Both the position numbers and the translations under genes were made by a program. Positions 6,621 through 14,404 of a stretch of 15,294 nt of DNA are shown one piece after another. Positions within the stretch are counted from its first letter, which is position 1. Every line of letters begins with the position of its first letter. The stretch is from Alphaproteobacteria bacterium. GTDB taxonomy: Bacteria > Pseudomonadota > Alphaproteobacteria > ATCC43930 > CGMCC-115725. Under the pieces are notes generated by a model, which was given only the letters and a program-made list of their open reading frames with translations, searched no databases and had not been told where the DNA came from. The stretch spans positions 1-15,294 of the forward strand of contig VAZT01000007.1 of assembly GCA_005884825.1 (NCBI GenBank), written 5' to 3'.

Positions 6621-7937
6621 TTAGTGCGCGGCGGCCCAGCCACCGCTCGCAACAGTTTTAGAAAACGCCCGAGGCTGACAATCGGTTGCAAGGCCAGCCG
6701 CAGCAAAGCCGGAGCGAATAGCGCCTTCGATCGTCGCAGGCAAGCCCGTATCGACATAATCGCCGGCAAGTAGAAGGTTCCTCCAGGCCGTCTTCTGTCG
6801 CGGCCGGCGTTTCAGTTGCTCGGGGCTCGCCAGAAACGTTGCCCTGCGCTCCTTGACGATGCGTGCCGGCGGAACCGGATGCGCCGGAAGGCGATAACCG
6901 ACCGCGACATCGCGCCACAAGAGATCGCGCAGTTCCGGTGCCGCGCACTCGACGAATCGGTCAGCAGCGCTGACCGTCACCGACAACACTTCGCGCTTGC
7001 GAAAGATCCATTCCGCGGCGCCACCGATCACCCCGACAAAAAACGGTGAGCCGGCCGGGGGAGCGCAGCGGAAATGCGCGTTGACGATGGGCGAGTGCCG
7101 GTCGGGTACGATGAGCCCCGGAACAAGGCGGGCGGCAATCGCGGCGGGCACGGCAAGGATCACACCATCCGCGCTGTCGAGCGCGATCGAAGCCGTTTCG
7201 AAATCGAGATCAGAAACCCTGTCGCGGCCAAAGGTCAGCGCCCTCAGACGTGCGCCGAAGCGGATTTCGGCGCCCTTGGCGCGCAAGCGGGCGAGCGCCG
7301 GCTCGACGAAGCTTTCCGACAGGCCCACGCGAGGAAGCAGCGGACGGCACGCCGCACCCCCCCGCCCGAGCGTCTGGGCGAGCATGCGCCAAAATAGTTT
7401 AGCTGATCCCTGCTCAGCGCCCGTATTCAAGCCGGCGACGGCGAGCGGCTCCCATAGGCGGGGAAACAATCTCTGCCGCGGATCGAGCACAGCGGCAATC
7501 GTTGCCGACGGACTCGCCCGTCGCAGCGCCAATGCGGCGAGGTAGTCAGGGGCTCGCGTGTGCGGAACCCGGCGTTTGGCGGACCAAACCCACCAGGGCA
7601 GAGCGCCCTTGTTCGGCCGCACCGTCCAGCGCTCGCCGGTTACAGCGTCGACGAACGGGAAGACAGCCTCCAAGGGCCCTTCGAGGGAGCCGTGCGCGCC
7701 GATCCGGTCTAGATAATCGAGCGCCGCCCGGTTGCCGGACAAAAGGAGATGGTTGCCGTTGTCGATCCGGCATCCGAGCTCGGCATCGAAATAGGAGCGG
7801 CAGCGTCCGCCGGCATGAGGGGCAGCTTCATACAGAATGACGCAACGACCGGTCTCGGCGAGTGCGGTCGCCGCCGCGAGCCCGGCGAGGCCTGCGCCAA
7901 CAACATGCACGCAACCCGTGCCCACTGCCGACCTCAT
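6621..7937 (-). CDS. hpnE: Hydroxysqualene dehydroxylase HpnE
   Basis: HpnE is an FAD-dependent amine-oxidase-fold enzyme that reduces hydroxysqualene to squalene, completing the HpnCDE route. The 438-residue protein begins with a dinucleotide-binding motif, VVGAGLAGLAAATALAETG (12-30), with GAGLAG at 14-19, the acidic residue E37 ending the second beta strand (LYEA), and the GGRC motif (43-46) of FAD oxidases. The C-terminal FAD motif is LLLAGDYVDTGLPATIEGAI followed by RSGFAAAGLA. This matches the family in length and layout. Its ATG at 7937 overlaps the hpnD TGA (ATGA, 4 bp), a sign of translational coupling. The stop at 6621-6623 lies 9-36 bp before shc, depending on the shc start. It could be labelled squalene-associated FAD-dependent desaturase in older annotations. 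Confidence 0.95.
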   Translation of the reverse strand: MRSAVGTGCVHVVGAGLAGLAAATALAETGRCVILYEAAPHAGGRCRSYFDAELGCRIDNGNHLLLSGNRAALDYLDRIGAHGSLEGPLEAVFPFVDAVTGERWTVRPNKGALPWWVWSAKRRVPHTRAPDYLAALALRRASPSATIAAVLDPRQRLFPRLWEPLAVAGLNTGAEQGSAKLFWRMLAQTLGRGGAACRPLLPRVGLSESFVEPALARLRAKGAEIRFGARLRALTFGRDRVSDLDFETASIALDSADGVILAVPAAIAARLVPGLIVPDRHSPIVNAHFRCAPPAGSPFFVGVIGGAAEWIFRKREVLSVTVSAADRFVECAAPELRDLLWRDVAVGYRLPAHPVPPARIVKERRATFLASPEQLKRRPRQKTAWRNLLLAGDYVDTGLPATIEGAIRSGFAAAGLATDCQPRAFSKTVASGGWAAAH

Positions 7938-8812
7938 AGCAAGCCGTGGCGCAACACCAGCCAGAGCTTAAGTGCGGTCGATACACCGACGCGCTCCGTT
8001 GGGTCGCGCCATTCCGAGCGCTGCAGCGCCGAGAGCGTCGCGTGGTAGAGTGCGGCCATCACGGCGGCCGGACGCATCGCGCGGCGCGAGCATTGCTCCA
8101 TTGCCCGCGCGGCGTCCCGGAAGTGGCCTTCGGCGATGCGGGCGACGTCGCGGCACGCCGCCGGTAATGCCGGATGGCGCAGCACGGCTGAGGGCTCGAC
8201 ACCTCGAATTCCGTGCCGATCAAGGATTTCGCGAGGCAGATACAAACGGTGTCGAGCGGCATCCTCTGCGAGGTCGCGCAGGATGTTGGTCAGCTGCAGC
8301 GCCCGGCCCAGCGATTCCGCGACGGCATGGGCGGCGTCGCTGGAATCGCCGAATATGTGAACGGAGAGATGGCCGACCGCGCTCGCGACACGTGCGCAAT
8401 AGAGGTCTAGCGTTGCCAAATCGGGGGCCCTGATGTCGCCGCGAGCGTCCATCTCCATACCGGCGAGGATCGCAAGAAAATCTCCTCTGCGAAGCTCATA
8501 GCTCCGTACCGGCCCGGACAATGCACGAGCCACGAGATGGCGCGGACGCCCGTCGTAAAGCGCCTTCACCTCTTCACGCCACCCGGCGAGAGCCGCGAGC
8601 TTGTGTTCGACGGGCCCCACGCCGTCGGCAATGTCGTCGACCTCACGGCAGAACGCGTAGATAGCGTACATGCCATGACGGCGATCCCGCGGCAGCAGCC
8701 GCATCGCCCAGTAGAACGAAGTCCCGGCGGCCTCGACCCGGTGTCGAATAGTTTCGCGCAGCGCGTCTTCACCGAGCTGATCGGCAGCGGAATGGAGCAC
8801 CGCGTCGCTCAT
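7934..8812 (-). CDS. hpnD: Presqualene diphosphate synthase HpnD
   Basis: HpnD condenses two farnesyl diphosphates to presqualene diphosphate. The 292-residue protein is a trans-isoprenyl diphosphate synthase head-to-head type (squalene/phytoene synthase family). The first Asp-rich motif is FCREVDDIAD (D59, D60, D63) and the second is QLTNILRDLAEDAARHRLYL, with Q173, D180 and D184. The RAGTSFYWA-like N-terminal segment appears as AAGTSFYWAMRLLP (28-41). It differs from HpnC in having the full QLTNILRD..ED motif, which supports the D rather than the C assignment. It starts with ATG 8812 overlapping the hpnC stop by 4 bp (ATGA) and ends in a 4-bp overlap with hpnE, so expression is probably coupled to both. 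Confidence 0.94.
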   Translation of the reverse strand: MSDAVLHSAADQLGEDALRETIRHRVEAAGTSFYWAMRLLPRDRRHGMYAIYAFCREVDDIADGVGPVEHKLAALAGWREEVKALYDGRPRHLVARALSGPVRSYELRRGDFLAILAGMEMDARGDIRAPDLATLDLYCARVASAVGHLSVHIFGDSSDAAHAVAESLGRALQLTNILRDLAEDAARHRLYLPREILDRHGIRGVEPSAVLRHPALPAACRDVARIAEGHFRDAARAMEQCSRRAMRPAAVMAALYHATLSALQRSEWRDPTERVGVSTALKLWLVLRHGLL

Positions 8813-9678
8813 CCTCGAAAACCTCTCGAGATGCCGATTGCAAAGGCGGCGAGAAAATCGGATTTGCTAAGCGCGACACGGGCCGCAACGGGATCGCCAT
8901 GGCGCAGCCGGCGCAACAGCCGCCCAGCCAGCTCGACGATAACCGCGCATTCCCATCGCAATCCGCGGGAGACGACTAGCGGCGGCAAGCCGCGTGCCTG
9001 TTCGATCAATTCCGCGGTGCGGTCCAGCAGCCGATCGAGCACACGCCGCAGGCCCGGGCTCGACACATGGGCCCCCAGCGCCTCGACCCCGGTCCCTTCC
9101 GCGGCGAGATCTTCGAGCGGCAAGTAAACGCGATCCAGCCGCCGGCAATCATCCACGCAATCCTGCAGGTGATTAAGCACCTGCAGCGCCGAGCAAAGGG
9201 CGTCGGAAGCCGGCCAGGAGGCACGGCTTTCACCGTGCAGGTCGAGCAGCTGGCGCCCGACTGGGGAAGCCGAGTAGCGGCAATATCCCATCAGATCGTC
9301 CCAGTCGCGATAACGCAGCTTGACCGCGTCGAGCCGGAACGCGTGCAGCACGTCATGGCAGTGCTGAGCAGTCATGCCGGTCTCGAGCAGGCTTTCGCGC
9401 ATCGCGGCAGCAGCGGGAGAATCCCTGCCCGAGGCGCCGTCGAGGATTGCGGCCATACGATCGAGCCGCGCGATCTTGTCATCGGCTGTCAATGCCGGAT
9501 TGTCGGCGATATCGTCGGCGTTTCGGGCGAAGCGGTAGAACGCGTGCACATGCGCCCGCAAGCCGCGCCGGATCAAAAACGATCCGACCGGAAAATTTTC
9601 GCTGCTGCGTCCCTTACCCGAGGGCGTTTCGACGCTTTCGGCGCCGCGCGACGGGAGCTCGTTCGAGACCGCCGTCAT
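8809..9678 (-). CDS. hpnC: Hydroxysqualene synthase HpnC
   Basis: HpnC converts presqualene diphosphate to hydroxysqualene. The 289-residue squalene/phytoene-synthase-fold protein shows the HpnC-style N-terminus GKGRSSENFPVGSFLI (21-36), the first Asp motif FYRFARNADDIADN (D55, D56, D59) and the second motif NHLQDCVDDCRRLDRVYLP (D173, D176, D177). Length is normal; the first 20 residues are low in conservation. The ATG at 9678 overlaps the hpnA TGA (ATGA), and the stop overlaps hpnD the same way. Together with HpnD and HpnE it supplies squalene to Shc. Confusion with HpnD is unlikely because NFPV and the modified second motif fit HpnC. Confidence 0.94.
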   Translation of the reverse strand: MTAVSNELPSRGAESVETPSGKGRSSENFPVGSFLIRRGLRAHVHAFYRFARNADDIADNPALTADDKIARLDRMAAILDGASGRDSPAAAAMRESLLETGMTAQHCHDVLHAFRLDAVKLRYRDWDDLMGYCRYSASPVGRQLLDLHGESRASWPASDALCSALQVLNHLQDCVDDCRRLDRVYLPLEDLAAEGTGVEALGAHVSSPGLRRVLDRLLDRTAELIEQARGLPPLVVSRGLRWECAVIVELAGRLLRRLRHGDPVAARVALSKSDFLAAFAIGISRGFRG

Positions 9679-10676
9679 TTCAGATATCCATTGGCCTCGA
9701 ACCAGGCGACGGCGTCTGCAATGGCCTCGCGCGCCGGCCGCGGCGTGTAACCGAGTTCGCGTGACGCCCTTTCCGAGGTAAAATACATCTTCTTTCGCGA
9801 CATTCGAACTCCGTCGAGCGTGACGAAAGGGGCCCGCCCGGTAACGCGCGCCGCCAGCTCCGCCCCGACGGCGACAGGAAACAGCACACTGTGCGGGACT
9901 CGGAGGCGGGGTGGGCGCCTGCCGACCGCCTGAGCGACCCCGGCGAGGATCTCAGCCAGCGCCATATTCTCGCCCCCAAGGATATATCGCTCGCCGATCC
10001 GTCCCTTCTCGGCCGCGGCGAGGTGGCCTTCGGCTACGTCATCGACATGGACGATGTTGAGGCCGGTGTCGACGAAGGCAGGCATCTGGCCGCGCGCGGC
10101 CTCGACGATCAGCCGGCCGGTCGGCGTCGGCTTGATGTCGCCGGGTCCGACGGGGGTGGAGGGGTTGACGATGACGACCGGCAATCCGCGTTCCCGCACG
10201 AGCTCTCGCACCACCTCCTCGGCCGCGAATTTCGACCGCTTGTAGGGCCCGATCATGTCGTCCATGCTGCTCGGCGTCTCCTCATCGGCCGAGCCGCCCG
10301 CCACCAGACCCAAGGTCGCGACGCTGCTCGTATAGACGACCCGCTCGATGCCCGCTTCCAGCGCCACAGTCAGCAAGTTCCGGGTTCCCTCGACATTGGC
10401 GCGAAACATTGGTGCGGGATCGGGGACCCAGATCCGGTAATCGGCCGCTACGTGGTACACGTACCGGCACCCGGCGACGGCGCGCGCCAACGAGCGGGGA
10501 TCCTCCATCGCGCCCTCGGCGATTTCCACCGCGAGACCCGCAAGGTTGCGCCGATCACTGTTTGGCCGGGCGAGCACGCGCACCCGATGACCCCGCGCCA
10601 GCAGGGCCCGCGCCACGGCCGATCCGACGAACCCGGTCGCTCCGGTCACGAGGCTCAAATCCGGCGGGGGTGGCAT
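9675..10676 (-). CDS. hpnA: Hopanoid-associated sugar epimerase/dehydratase-like HpnA
   Basis: HpnA is an extended short-chain dehydrogenase (NAD-dependent epimerase/dehydratase family) found in hopanoid loci; its exact substrate is unsettled, but a role in hopanoid sugar or head-group metabolism is assumed. The 333-residue protein has the NAD(P)-binding motif TGATGFVG (11-18), YHVAADY (74-80), the catalytic TSS (116-118) and Y145xxxK149 in GPYKRSKFAAEE, and NPSTPVGPGD, VDTGLNIVHVDDVAEGH and the dihydroflavonol-reductase-like C-terminus. The ATG at 10676 has only a weak GAAGAA upstream. It is separated from ccmI by a 150-bp gap holding a palindrome and a possible -10, so it is the likely first gene of a hopanoid transcription unit. 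The usual partner hpnB (glycosyltransferase) is not in the window. Confidence 0.92.
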   Translation of the reverse strand: MPPPPDLSLVTGATGFVGSAVARALLARGHRVRVLARPNSDRRNLAGLAVEIAEGAMEDPRSLARAVAGCRYVYHVAADYRIWVPDPAPMFRANVEGTRNLLTVALEAGIERVVYTSSVATLGLVAGGSADEETPSSMDDMIGPYKRSKFAAEEVVRELVRERGLPVVIVNPSTPVGPGDIKPTPTGRLIVEAARGQMPAFVDTGLNIVHVDDVAEGHLAAAEKGRIGERYILGGENMALAEILAGVAQAVGRRPPRLRVPHSVLFPVAVGAELAARVTGRAPFVTLDGVRMSRKKMYFTSERASRELGYTPRPAREAIADAVAWFEANGYLK

Positions 10677-10734
10677 TGTTCTTCGGATTGCGGGTTACGG
10701 CTGGTAGCGTCGAAGCGAAGTCTCTCGCGCAAAC

Positions 10735-10766
10735 AGCATATACCGCTCGCGTTGAATGATTAACGC
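10735..10766 (-). promoter_or_regulatory. Possible promoter/operator of hpnA
   Basis: In the 150-bp gap between ccmI and hpnA, an imperfect 18-bp palindrome GCGTTGAATGATTAACGC lies at 10749-10766 (five perfect outer base pairs each side). Just downstream in the minus direction are -10-like sequences TATATG (10742-10737) and TATGCT (10740-10735). The -35 region is weak and would fall inside the palindrome, an arrangement that suits a repressor or an activator site. This is suggestive only. Confidence 0.3.
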
Positions 10767-10826
10767 CAAAGAACAACGCAGCGGGTCGAGTGAGGGTTGC
10801 AATTTGCTGCCGTGCAGCGGCTAGGA

Positions 10827-11930
10827 CTACCTCCCGGCCTCGGGAACCTGTGCCGCCCGCGAGCGCGCCGCTTGGGCTTTTTCCGACTCGCCCAGTACAT
10901 CATAGGCGTGGGCGAGGCGGGTCCATCCGTCCGTGTCATTCGGGTTCTGCTCAAGCCGCGCGGCGAGCCGATCTACCATAGAGCGAATCATCGCCTGCCG
11001 CTCCTCCGGCGACATCGATTGAGCCGCGGCGACGTCCTGTGCCGTCGGCCCGGAACCCTTCGCAGCGGGCGTCTGCCCACCCGGGGCAATCTCCCCTGGG
11101 GCAATCTCGGCCAGGCGTTCTTGCACGAGCTTGCGCCAGGGCGCCTCGGCCGGCGCCGTGGCTAAGAGTGTGCGCAGCGTAGCCTTGGCTGCCTCTAGAT
11201 CGCCGCGCTGCAGAGCGGCTTCGGCGCTATAGAAGCGGGCGCGCGGGTCATCGCCGGCCTTGGCAAATTCGGCCTCGGCCTCCGCAGTGACGTCGCCCCC
11301 AGCCGCCAGCACGAGCAATTCCCCGAGCTCTGCATGCAACTGCGGCTCTTTTGGCGCCAACGCGATCGCCTGGCTGTAAGCCGAGCGTGCTTCGGGGTAG
11401 CGCTCGAGAGAGGCGAAGGTGCGAGCAAGCAAGACCCAGCCTTCGACATGGCCCGGCTCCTGCTGAAGCCGCGCCTTGAGCTGTTCGGCTGCGGCGGTGA
11501 GCTTTTTGGCCCGGTCATCGGTCGCAGGGGCTGCCGCGGCACTCCCGCCCCGTTCGACCGCCGCCGGCGTGCCGACCGCCGAGTAGACGGCGAGCGCCGC
11601 CGCCGGCAGCAGGGCCGCTATACCGATGGCGATGCCGAGGCGACACGAGGTCGCGGCCGAGCCCAAAACGGCCGGCCGCGAGTTTTGCGTTTCCTGGTCG
11701 GCCGCCGCGAGCATGCGCCGGGTGATTTCGGCGCGCACCGCCGCAGCCTCGTCCGGAGCGAGCCGTCCCTGCGCAATCTCGCTGTCGAGGTTCGTGAGCT
11801 GCCGGCGAAACACCGCGAGGACGGATTCACCCTGATCCGCGCTGTCCGGGGCTGCCCGCAGCAAAGGCTTGAGCAGCGCGATCAGCGCCGCCACGACCAG
11901 CAATCCCGCGATGATCCAGAACCAGATCAT
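10827..11930 (-). CDS. ccmI: Cytochrome c maturation protein CcmI
   Basis: CcmI is a membrane protein that chaperones apocytochrome c to the CcmFH haem-ligation complex. The 367-residue product starts with a membrane segment (MIWFWIIAGLLVVAALIALL, 1-20), then a cytoplasmic helical loop with FRRQLTNLDSEIAQGRLAPD (41-60, typical 'qL.eL..d...G.l...E' region), a second membrane segment around 98-119, and a periplasmic part with TPR-like repeats (GWVLLARTFASLERYPEARS and neighbouring helices, and a C-terminal GWTRLAHAYDVLGESEKAQA). The ATG at 11930 overlaps the ccmH TGA (ATGA); a longer open frame upstream is just the shadow of ccmH. A 15-bp in-frame duplication (GGGGCAATCTC at 11083 and 11098) gives repeated EIAPG. 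It is followed by hpnA on the same strand. Confidence 0.9.
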   Translation of the reverse strand: MIWFWIIAGLLVVAALIALLKPLLRAAPDSADQGESVLAVFRRQLTNLDSEIAQGRLAPDEAAAVRAEITRRMLAAADQETQNSRPAVLGSAATSCRLGIAIGIAALLPAAALAVYSAVGTPAAVERGGSAAAAPATDDRAKKLTAAAEQLKARLQQEPGHVEGWVLLARTFASLERYPEARSAYSQAIALAPKEPQLHAELGELLVLAAGGDVTAEAEAEFAKAGDDPRARFYSAEAALQRGDLEAAKATLRTLLATAPAEAPWRKLVQERLAEIAPGEIAPGGQTPAAKGSGPTAQDVAAAQSMSPEERQAMIRSMVDRLAARLEQNPNDTDGWTRLAHAYDVLGESEKAQAARSRAAQVPEAGR

Positions 11931-12394
11931 CCACGTTCGCCGAGCAATAGCGCGGCACGGGCGCGCTCTTCCTCGCTCAAAGCCGGGAGTTCCGGGCCGG
12001 GCCGGCGGCGGCGCGCCCGGAGCGCCAGAAAGATGCCGGCCCCCACCACCAGCGCGGGCGGGGTCAGCCATAAAATGTATGTCGCGGGCGCAAAGGGCGG
12101 ATCGAGCAATACGAAAACCCCGTAGCGGGCGACGATATAATCGAGCACTTGCCGGTCCGTATCGCCGGCTGCCAGGCGTTGCCGCAGCAGCACGCGCAAA
12201 TCGTGAGCAAGATCGGCGTTCGACTCGTCGATCGATTGGTTCTGGCAAACGAGGCACCGCAATTCCTGGCTCAGCGCCCGGGCGCGCGCCTCGAGCGCCG
12301 GATCGGCCAGCCGCTCGGCGGGTTCGACCGCATGGGCCGCGGGCCCGGCGAGACCTGCCGCTACCGCGACCGCCAAAGCCAGCCGACGGATCAT
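11927..12394 (-). CDS. ccmH: Cytochrome c maturation protein CcmH (CcmL type)
   Basis: CcmH is a periplasmic-facing thioredoxin-like reductant of apocytochrome c, working with CcmF. The 155-residue protein has a signal peptide-like N-terminus (MIRRLALAVAVAAGLAGPAAHA), the family motif LRCLVCQNQSIDESNADLAHDL with redox Cys47 and Cys50, YGVFVLLDPPF, and one C-terminal membrane segment (about 105-127) followed by a charged tail. Its length corresponds to the short CcmH/CcmL form; the TPR part is the separate ccmI gene. The ATG at 12394 overlaps the ccmF stop by one base (TGATG), and the stop overlaps ccmI by 4 bp. A longer open frame extends upstream on this strand but overlaps ccmF and reads as arginine-rich nonsense. 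Confidence 0.93.
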   Translation of the reverse strand: MIRRLALAVAVAAGLAGPAAHAVEPAERLADPALEARARALSQELRCLVCQNQSIDESNADLAHDLRVLLRQRLAAGDTDRQVLDYIVARYGVFVLLDPPFAPATYILWLTPPALVVGAGIFLALRARRRRPGPELPALSEEERARAALLLGERG

Positions 12395-14263
12395 CAGTTG
12401 TCGGCCGATCCCGCCGACGTGACGACGAGCGAGCTCCTTGCCGCCGGTAGGCGCAGACGCAGCCGGCGGTCGCTCAGCGCGACGAGCCCGCCCAGCGCGG
12501 CGAGGATCGCGCCAAACCAGATCCACGGCACGAGCGGGTTGTAATAGGCCCGCAACACCCAGCCGCCTTGCCCATCCGGATCGCCGAGCGCGAGATAGAG
12601 GTCGCCCAATCCATTCGTGGCGATCGCCGTATTTGTCGTCTGACTGCGCGCCACCGGGTACCAGCGGCGCTCGGGGTAGAGGGTCATCGGCGCGCTGCCG
12701 GGGCGCTCGACGACGATTTGAGCGCGCTGCGCGTGGTAATTGGCGACGTCCCCTTCGGTGACCCCGACCAGGCGCAGGGTGCGGCCGGCGATCTCGATGC
12801 TCTCGCCGAGACGCAGTGTCTCGATCCGCTCGCTGCGCCACGCGGTCGACACGGTGACCCCCGCGATCAGGACGCCGACCCCGAAATGGGCGATCGCGTA
12901 TCCCCAAGTTCCGCGCGGCAAATGGCGCAGCCGCCGCCAGATTGTGCCCAAGGGCTGCCTTGCCGCACCGCTGCGATCGGCCAGATCGGTCAGCACCCCG
13001 AGCATCGCCCAGACCGCGAGTGCAACGCCCGCCAGCGCCGCCGGTGGCGCGGCGCGGTCGATGGCGTAGACGATGCCCGGGGCGAGCAGCGCGCCGATGA
13101 CGGCCGGAGTGAGGCGGCGCAGTGCGGCACGGAGATTGCCGCGGCGCCAAGCCAACACCGGCCCAATCACCATCGCTATGATGCCGGGCATCAGGATCGG
13201 AACAAAGGTCGCATCAAAATATTGCGGGCCAACCGACAGCTTGGCGCCGCTCCACACCTCGGCGAACAGCGGATAGAAGGTGCCGAGAAATACCGTCGCC
13301 ATGCCGGCGCAAAGCAGCAGATTGTTGAGGACGAGGGCGCCTTCGCGGCTCACCGGAGCAAACGGGTTGCCGGTTTCGAGACCGGGGGCGCGCAGCGCGT
13401 AAAGCACGAGCCCGCCGCCGATCACCAGCGCGATCAGCACCAGGATGAAGACGCCGCGCGTCGGGTCGACGGCGAAGGAGTGGACCGAGGTCAGGACGCC
13501 GGAGCGCACGAGAAAGGTTCCGATCAGGCTCATACCGAAGGTCAGGATGGCGAGCAGGACGGTCCAGCGCTGCAGGGTCTCGCGCTTTTCGACGGCGGCC
13601 GCCGAGTGCAGCAAGGCGGTTCCGAGCAGCCACGGCATAAAGGAGGCGTTCTCGACCGGGTCCCAATACCACCAGCCGCCCCAGCCGAGCACGTAATAGG
13701 CCCACCAGCTGCGAGAAGCCGACATAGCCGAAATAGAGAAACGGCGGGTGAAAGGCGAGGCCCGGGTCCTGCAATAGCGGGTTGAGGTCGCGCCCGTCGA
13801 CCGGGACCGGGAATAGCCGGTCGAACGGGTTCGACGTCCCAATGATGAAGGCCAAGGTGCCGAAGCCGAGCAAGCCCTGGATTGCCAAAGTCCGCGCCCG
13901 CAGGGTGGCCGGCAATGACCGCCCGAGAGCCGCGACGAGCCCACCGAACAAGGTCAGCGTGAAGACCCAGAGCATCATCGAGCCTTCATGGCTGCCCCAG
14001 ACCCCGGTCACCTTGTAGAGCATGGGTTTCGCGGTGTTCGAGTTCTCAAACACGTTCCGCACCGAGAAATCCGATACGATGTGGGCGTACATGAAGACCG
14101 CAAAGGCGAGCGCCACGAGCCCGAACTGCAGCAATGCCGCCGATCGCCCCAAATCCATCAGCGGTCGGCTGCGAACGGACGCCCCGACCAGCGGCACGGT
14201 ACCCTGCACGAGCGCGACGAGAAGCGCGAGCACGAGAGCGAAATGGCCAATTTCTACTAGCAT
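12394..14263 (-). pseudogene. ccmF: Cytochrome c haem lyase subunit CcmF, internal deletion with frameshift
   Basis: CcmF is the multi-membrane-spanning haem-ligation protein of System I. From ATG 14263 the frame encodes 184 good CcmF residues (MLVEIGHFALVLALL..., [40 protein letters not shown]) down to 13712. The C-terminal part resumes in a different frame at 13710 with [20 protein letters not shown] and runs 438 residues to the TGA at 12394-12396. It keeps the WWD motif and histidines in TALLHSA, SVHSF and AHFGVG. Intact CcmF has about 40 residues (two membrane helices) between these points; 184 + 438 + about 41 equals the usual length of about 660. Reading through without a frameshift gives a 349-residue product with an unrelated tail, ending at 13214. 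So about 122 bp appear to be missing. It heads the ccmFHI run; ccmE and ccmG are not beside it. Confidence 0.85.
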
Positions 14264-14404
14264 ATTGTCGCCTTTGACGCAGGAGACTTGGCCTCAGCGG
14301 TGATCGCTGCCAACACCACAAACCATTCAAATTTTACTAACCGCATCCTGGCATGATTCGTCGGTTCCGTGCTAGGTATTACGTTCTGAAATTTTGGTAT
14401 TACG
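14264..14404. other. Divergent intergenic region between ccmF and vapB
   Basis: This 141-bp region separates ccmF (minus) from vapB (plus). Upstream of ccmF, AAAGG followed by CGACAAT precedes the ATG and can serve as a ribosome binding site. The region is more AT-rich than its surroundings. On the vapB side it holds the direct repeats described separately. No ccmE remnant is recognisable. Confidence 0.5.
14375..14404 (+). promoter_or_regulatory. Direct repeats before vapB, candidate autoregulatory operator
   Basis: GGTATTACG occurs exactly at 14375-14383 and 14396-14404, a 21-bp period (two helical turns), with the second copy touching the ATG of vapB. VapB/AbrB-type antitoxins commonly repress their own promoter, usually at repeated sites, so this is a plausible operator. 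No Shine-Dalgarno sequence lies before the ATG at 14405, so the message may be leaderless or begin at a later Met. Confidence 0.4.

Noticed and set aside
12395..13150. N-terminal 250 codons of the long open frame that ends in ccmH
   Set aside because: This part overlaps ccmF and is arginine-rich nonsense; ccmH begins at the ATG at 12394 with a proper signal peptide.
12568..13785. Plus-strand open frame of 405 codons
   Set aside because: It is antisense to ccmF, whose protein motifs are clear; the translated product is low complexity with no recognisable domain.
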